NCBI GenBank assembly: GCA_003134375.1
Contig: PLAY01000022.1
Coordinates: 1-38,321 of the forward strand
Reading direction: 5' to 3'
Length of the DNA: 38,321 bases
From: Limisphaerales bacterium
GTDB lineage: Bacteria > Verrucomicrobiota > Verrucomicrobiia > Limisphaerales > UBA11358
This document shows positions 35,871 to 38,321 of this stretch, piece by piece (within the stretch, counting starts at the first letter, position 1; each line of letters opens with the position of its first letter). The position numbers and the translations under genes were made by a program. The notes beneath the pieces were generated by a model, which saw only the letters and a list, made by a program, of their open reading frames with translations, did no database searches and was not told the DNA's origin.

Positions 35871-36770
35871 CCTTGCGATGCGGCGGTGCTCCAGAAGTGG
35901 CTGTGCGCTGGCTACCTTGAGAAACGAACCCTGTTCCCCACGGAGGCGGGCACGCCGCAAGGCGGCATTATCTCGCCCGCGCTGGCGAACCTGGTTTTGG
36001 ACGGATTGGAACCCCTGCTGAAGCAACGCTTCCCTGTGAAGTATGTCAAGCGGGTGCCCATCAAATCCAAAATCAATCTGATTCGGTATGCGGACGACTT
36101 CATTATCACCGGCCCGACCAAGGACGTGCTGGAAAACGAAGTCCGCCCCCTCGTCGAGCAGTTCCTGAACGAGCGGGGCTGGCAGCTCTCGCCAGAGAAA
36201 ACCTGCGTCACGCATATTGAACAAGGGCTCGACTTCCTCGGACAACATCTCCGCAAGTTCGGCGGCAAACTGCTCATAAAACCGTCGAAGAAGAACACGC
36301 ACGCGTTCTTGGAAAAAGTCCGGGGTCTCATTGACAGGAACCGATCCGTCAGTCAGGAAAACCTGATTCGTTCGCTCAACCCGGTCATCCGGGGCTGGAT
36401 GAACTATCATCGGCATATCGTGGCAGCGGAGACGTTCCAGCGGGTGAGCTATGAGATTTGGCATAGGCTCTGGCTGTGGGCTAGACGCAGACATCCAGAA
36501 AAATCCTGTCGGTGGGTGAGGAAGCGATACTTCCATGCCATCGGTGGGTGCAACTGGGTGTTTGCGGCGGATACCGGAAAACGAACGTCGGAAGGGAAAC
36601 CCATTTGGCTGAAGCTGGTTGATGCCAGTGACACCAAAATCCGGCGGCATGTGAAAATCCGGGCGGACGCCAATCCGTTTGACCCTGACTGGCAGGACTA
36701 TTTTGCGGAACGTGAGTTCTTCAAAAAGTTCGGAATCCATCGCCATGAAGCCGGGATTAAACAGTCGTGA
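35871..36770 (+). pseudogene. ltrA: Group II intron reverse transcriptase/maturase, N-truncated
   Basis: About 300 residues remain of a ~450-550-residue intron-encoded protein. Visible are AVLQKWLCAGYLEK, the RT motif GTPQGGIISPALANLVLDGL, the catalytic RYADDF and the maturase X domain with RGWMNYHRHIV. The C-terminus RADANPFDP, KFGIHRHEAG matches the remnant at 360-635. The N-terminal RT fingers are missing and there is no start signal, so the protein is not functional. The first GTG is an internal codon. Confidence 0.9.
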
Positions 36771-36808
36771 ACACCGGCTCCGCTTCAAGCGGGGCTTTAC
36801 AACTGCTT

Positions 36809-36883
36809 GAGCCGGATGAAGGGAAACTTTCATGTCCGGTTCTGAGGGGAGGGAGTGGCGGCAACGTCACTCTCTTACCCGAC
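36809..36883 (+). ncRNA. Group II intron domains V and VI (second copy)
   Basis: Domain V starts GAGCCGGATGAAGGGAAAC, as at 655, with one change (CATGTCCGG for CACGTCCGG). The domain VI hairpin follows with compensated stem changes (GAGTGGC/GTCACTC against GAGCGGC/GCCGCTT) and ends CTTACCCGAC. Confidence 0.85.
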
Positions 36884-37000
36884 GATGGCCAGCAGCGCCA
36901 GCCAGACGAACACCAGGTAGAGATAAACGCCGTCGTTTTCAATCAAGCTGTCCAGAGCTTTGAAAATGGGATTGAGCAATTCAGCGGGATTTAAGTTCAT
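36884..37000 (-). pseudogene. Small membrane protein gene, 3' cut by group II intron
   Basis: Starts MNLNPAELLNPIFKALDSL and continues into VYLYLVFVWLALLAI before the intron boundary. It is the inverted copy of the intact gene at 37760, which supplies the missing 3' part. GGAG lies eight bases before the ATG in both copies. Confidence 0.8.
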
Positions 37001-37340
37001 GGTTGGTTCTCCGTTTTCAGTTTGTCAGTCTCACACTCAAATCGCAGCCGTGGCGGTTGCCAGCCCTGCCAGCACGTTTTTCCAAAGCGGCGATCTTCTG
37101 AATGCAGCCAGCCAAAATTCCCGGCCTGCAAGCGCGTTAAATTCGATTTCGCCGCGCTCGTGTTCCATGCCAGGTTAAAATTCATGGTGGGAAGTTCGTT
37201 GAAAGAATCACTCCGCCGTCTTGATGATGGCGAGGATTGCCGCCTTGAGTGGGGCCGGAAGTTTTTCCCAAGCGGTGACTACTTGGGACAAGTCGGGGCT
37301 TAACGGGACTGAAGTTTGTGAGTCCCTTTGTGAGTCACCG
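36885..37340 (-). repeat. Left arm of large inverted duplication
   Basis: About 450 bases whose reverse complement matches 37422-37868. It covers an integrase C-terminal scrap, a conserved spacer (FNLxWNTSAAKSNLTRLQAG frame) and the start of the small membrane-protein gene. Many substitutions and a one-base indel mean the copies are not recent. Confidence 0.8.
37208..37339 (-). pseudogene. Probable integrase C-terminal scrap (left)
   Basis: The last ~37 codons read LSPDLSQVVTAWEKLPAPLK and AAILAIIKTAE before a stop. This looks like the tail of a tyrosine-type integrase of large, GC-rich bacteria, an identification from general resemblance. No catalytic residue remains. Confidence 0.5.
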
Positions 37341-37361
37341 TCAGAATTCCCCTGTAAAATA

Positions 37362-37390
37362 TGGCGGAGAGAGGGGGATTCGAACCCCAC
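37362..37390 (-). other. tRNA-Ser 3'-end fragment, candidate att site
   Basis: On the minus strand this reads GGGGTTCGAATCCCCC then TCTCTCCGCCA: the T-arm, acceptor 3' strand, discriminator G and encoded CCA of a tRNA-Ser. The 5' part of the tRNA is absent. Such fragments are left when an integrase uses a tRNA 3' end as its attachment site. It sits in the 81-bp spacer of the inverted duplication, next to integrase tails. Confidence 0.75.
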
Positions 37391-37421
37391 ATTTTTCCAC
37401 CGATAATAAGGGAAATCCGCA

Positions 37422-37868
37422 CGATGACGCACAAATAGACTCACAATTTCCAGTCGCGTCAAGCCCCGAACTGTCCCAAGTAGTCACCGCTTGGGAAAAA
37501 CTTCCAGCCCCACTAAAGGCGGCAATCCTCGCCATCGTCAAGACGGCAGAGTGATTCTTTCAACGAACTTCCACCATGATTTTTAACCTGACATGGAACA
37601 CGAGCGCGGCGAAATCGAATTTAACGCGCTTGCAGGCCGGGGATTTGGCGGGCTGCATTCGGAAGATCGCCGCTTTGAAAAAACGTGCTGGCAGGGCTGG
37701 CAACCGCCACGGCTGCGATTTGGGCGTGAGACTGACGAACTTAAACCGGAGAACCAACCATGAACTTAAATCCCGCTGAATTACTCAATCCCATTTTCAA
37801 CACGCTGGACGGCCTGATTGAAAACGACGGTGTTTATCTCTACCTGGTGTTTGTCTGGCTGGCACTGC
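37422..37868 (+). repeat. Right arm of large inverted duplication
   Basis: Reverse complement of the left arm at 36885-37340. The gene content is the same, and here the membrane-protein gene runs on past the arm and is intact. Confidence 0.8.
37424..37554 (+). pseudogene. Probable integrase C-terminal scrap (right)
   Basis: Ends SSPELSQVVTAWEKLPAPLK and AAILAIVKTAE before a stop, as in the left arm. The open frame upstream is only antisense to the tRNA-Ser fragment (GGERGIRTP), so the integrase body is missing. Confidence 0.5.
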
Positions 37869-38047
37869 TGGCCATCGGTTGGATTTTCAGCGGCGGCTTG
37901 CGGAAACGTATGAAAGGAAACTCCGTCACGGTCGTTCCCGGCATCATCTTCACGATGCAACCGCCGATGCAATCCCCGCCGCCAATCATCGGCATCGAGG
38001 TTGACCAGACGTGGAACGGTGACGACGAAACAATGGACGGACCATGA
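37760..38047 (+). CDS. Small single-helix membrane protein
   Basis: A 95-residue protein with one helix at about residues 27-43 (VYLYLVFVWLALLAIGW), a basic patch (GLRKRMKG) just after it, and a Pro/Met-rich, acidic C-terminus. GGAG lies eight bases before the ATG. A truncated inverted copy lies at 36884-37000, with conserved protein sequence, so the frame is probably real. No family is recognised. Its stop overlaps the next frame as ATGA. Confidence 0.65.
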   Translation: MNLNPAELLNPIFNTLDGLIENDGVYLYLVFVWLALLAIGWIFSGGLRKRMKGNSVTVVPGIIFTMQPPMQSPPPIIGIEVDQTWNGDDETMDGP

Positions 38048-38321
38048 ACAAATTTCATTCCCGGCAAACAAACTGTGACCGACACGCTCGCAAAAATGAG
38101 AACACCGGCACGTTAAATTTCACGTCACAAATTTCACCATCAATTTGCACAGTCAGGCACACGAAACGTGTCAAAACCAATGCAACAATTTTCAAGTCAC
38201 GGTGCAGTCGCACGGTTTTGTGCTACCGCTTTGATAGGGTGGAAGCCTTACCCCTTGTCAGAACAAGGTTTTTACGGCTCGCTCATATCTCGCCGAAAAT
38301 TGCGCGGAGTCCCGCGAGACG
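38044..38321 (+). CDS. Partial open frame running off the window
   Basis: Starts MNKFHSRQTNCDRHARKN at the ATG overlapping the upstream stop as ATGA, and stays open for 92 codons to the edge. Composition is basic with scattered cysteines and no motif that I recognise. The ATGA overlap supports it; the lack of a domain leaves it weak. Confidence 0.35.
   Translation, partial: MNKFHSRQTNCDRHARKNENTGTLNFTSQISPSICTVRHTKRVKTNATIFKSRCSRTVLCYRFDRVEALPLVRTRFLRLAHISPKIARSPAR

Larger units (their letters stand above)
35868..36883 (+). mobile_element. 5'-truncated group II intron
   Basis: It contains the last two thirds of an intron-encoded protein, then domains V and VI, but no 5' ribozyme part. Truncation at the 5' end is common when group II introns retrotranspose. 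Its 3' end abuts the small membrane-protein gene at about 36883 and splits it. The 5' edge abuts the histidine-kinase fragment. Confidence 0.85.

Noticed and set aside
35793-36833. 346-codon minus-strand frame opposite the intron maturase
   Set aside because: Antisense to reverse-transcriptase motifs; no family resemblance of its own.
37318-37430. Plus-strand peptide GGERGIRTP at the start of the right integrase scrap frame
   Set aside because: This string is the antisense translation of a tRNA-Ser 3' end, a well-known source of false proteins.
37576-37779. 67-codon frame with FNLTWNTSAAKSNLTRLQAG, also in the left arm
   Set aside because: The two copies share the first ~22 residues but a one-base indel shifts the frame afterwards, so coding conservation is not supported.

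Overview
The window reads as a nitrogen-fixation and nitrogen/potassium control region from an anaerobe-type bacterial diazotroph. The nif set has nifI1-nifI2 between nifH and nifD, a short NifK without the long N-terminal extension, and a NifD with an insertion of about 50 residues. These traits go with the nitrogenase clade of anaerobic bacteria and methanogens. Verrucomicrobiota is my best guess for the host, based on the overall style of the genes and on palindromic GTAGCAGC-type repeats. That is an inference, not a demonstrated placement. I saw no rRNA, no complete tRNA and no CRISPR array.

Layout. (1) Bases 1-734 hold a group II intron deletion derivative. (2) On the minus strand, read from about 18.4 kb down to 1.1 kb, lies the nif-mod cluster: nifA, nifH, nifI1, nifI2, nifD, nifK, a GNAT acetyltransferase, nifE, nifN, nifB (with a NifX-like tail), a thioredoxin-fold [2Fe-2S] ferredoxin, nifV, an unknown 174-residue protein, an orphan SdhC-type diheme cytochrome b, modA, a mop molbindin, modB and modC. 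Many junctions are 4-base ATGA overlaps. Sigma-54 (-24/-12) promoters stand in front of nifH and nifN. nifU, nifS and a free nifX are not in the window. (3) Upstream of nifA, on the same strand, are a PP2C phosphatase/Ser-Thr kinase fusion, glnA, an APC-type amino acid permease and two PII genes (glnK1, glnK2). Both PII genes have sigma-54-like promoters. The glnK2 upstream region looks like a copy of the nifA 3' end plus the nifH promoter. (4) At 25.4-28.5 kb are an OpgC-like membrane acyltransferase, a universal stress protein and a second Ser/Thr kinase, on the minus strand. (5) Divergent from these, on the plus strand, come kdpE without kdpD, a third PII gene, and kdpA-kdpB-kdpC. A nearly identical 39-bp block lies about 60 bp upstream of both kdpE and the third PII gene. 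(6) From 35.3 kb to the end is a scrap zone: palindromic repeats, a histidine-kinase fragment, a second 5'-truncated group II intron, and an inverted duplication of about 450 bp around a tRNA-Ser 3' fragment. It also holds integrase C-terminal scraps and a small membrane-protein gene, which is intact in one arm and cut by the intron in the other.

How it fits together. ModABC and Mop supply molybdate. NifV makes homocitrate and NifB-NifEN build FeMo-co. NifHDK is the enzyme. NifI1/NifI2 are expected to switch NifDK off when ammonium is present. GlnA and the PII proteins read nitrogen status. NifA with sigma-54 drives nifH, nifN and, by the duplicated promoter, one divergent PII. The most unusual features are a PII gene in the leader position of a kdpABC operon, five PII-family genes in one window, a PII gene that appears to have captured a nif promoter by duplication, and an orphan diheme cytochrome b with a Cys-rich N-terminus inside the nif operon.
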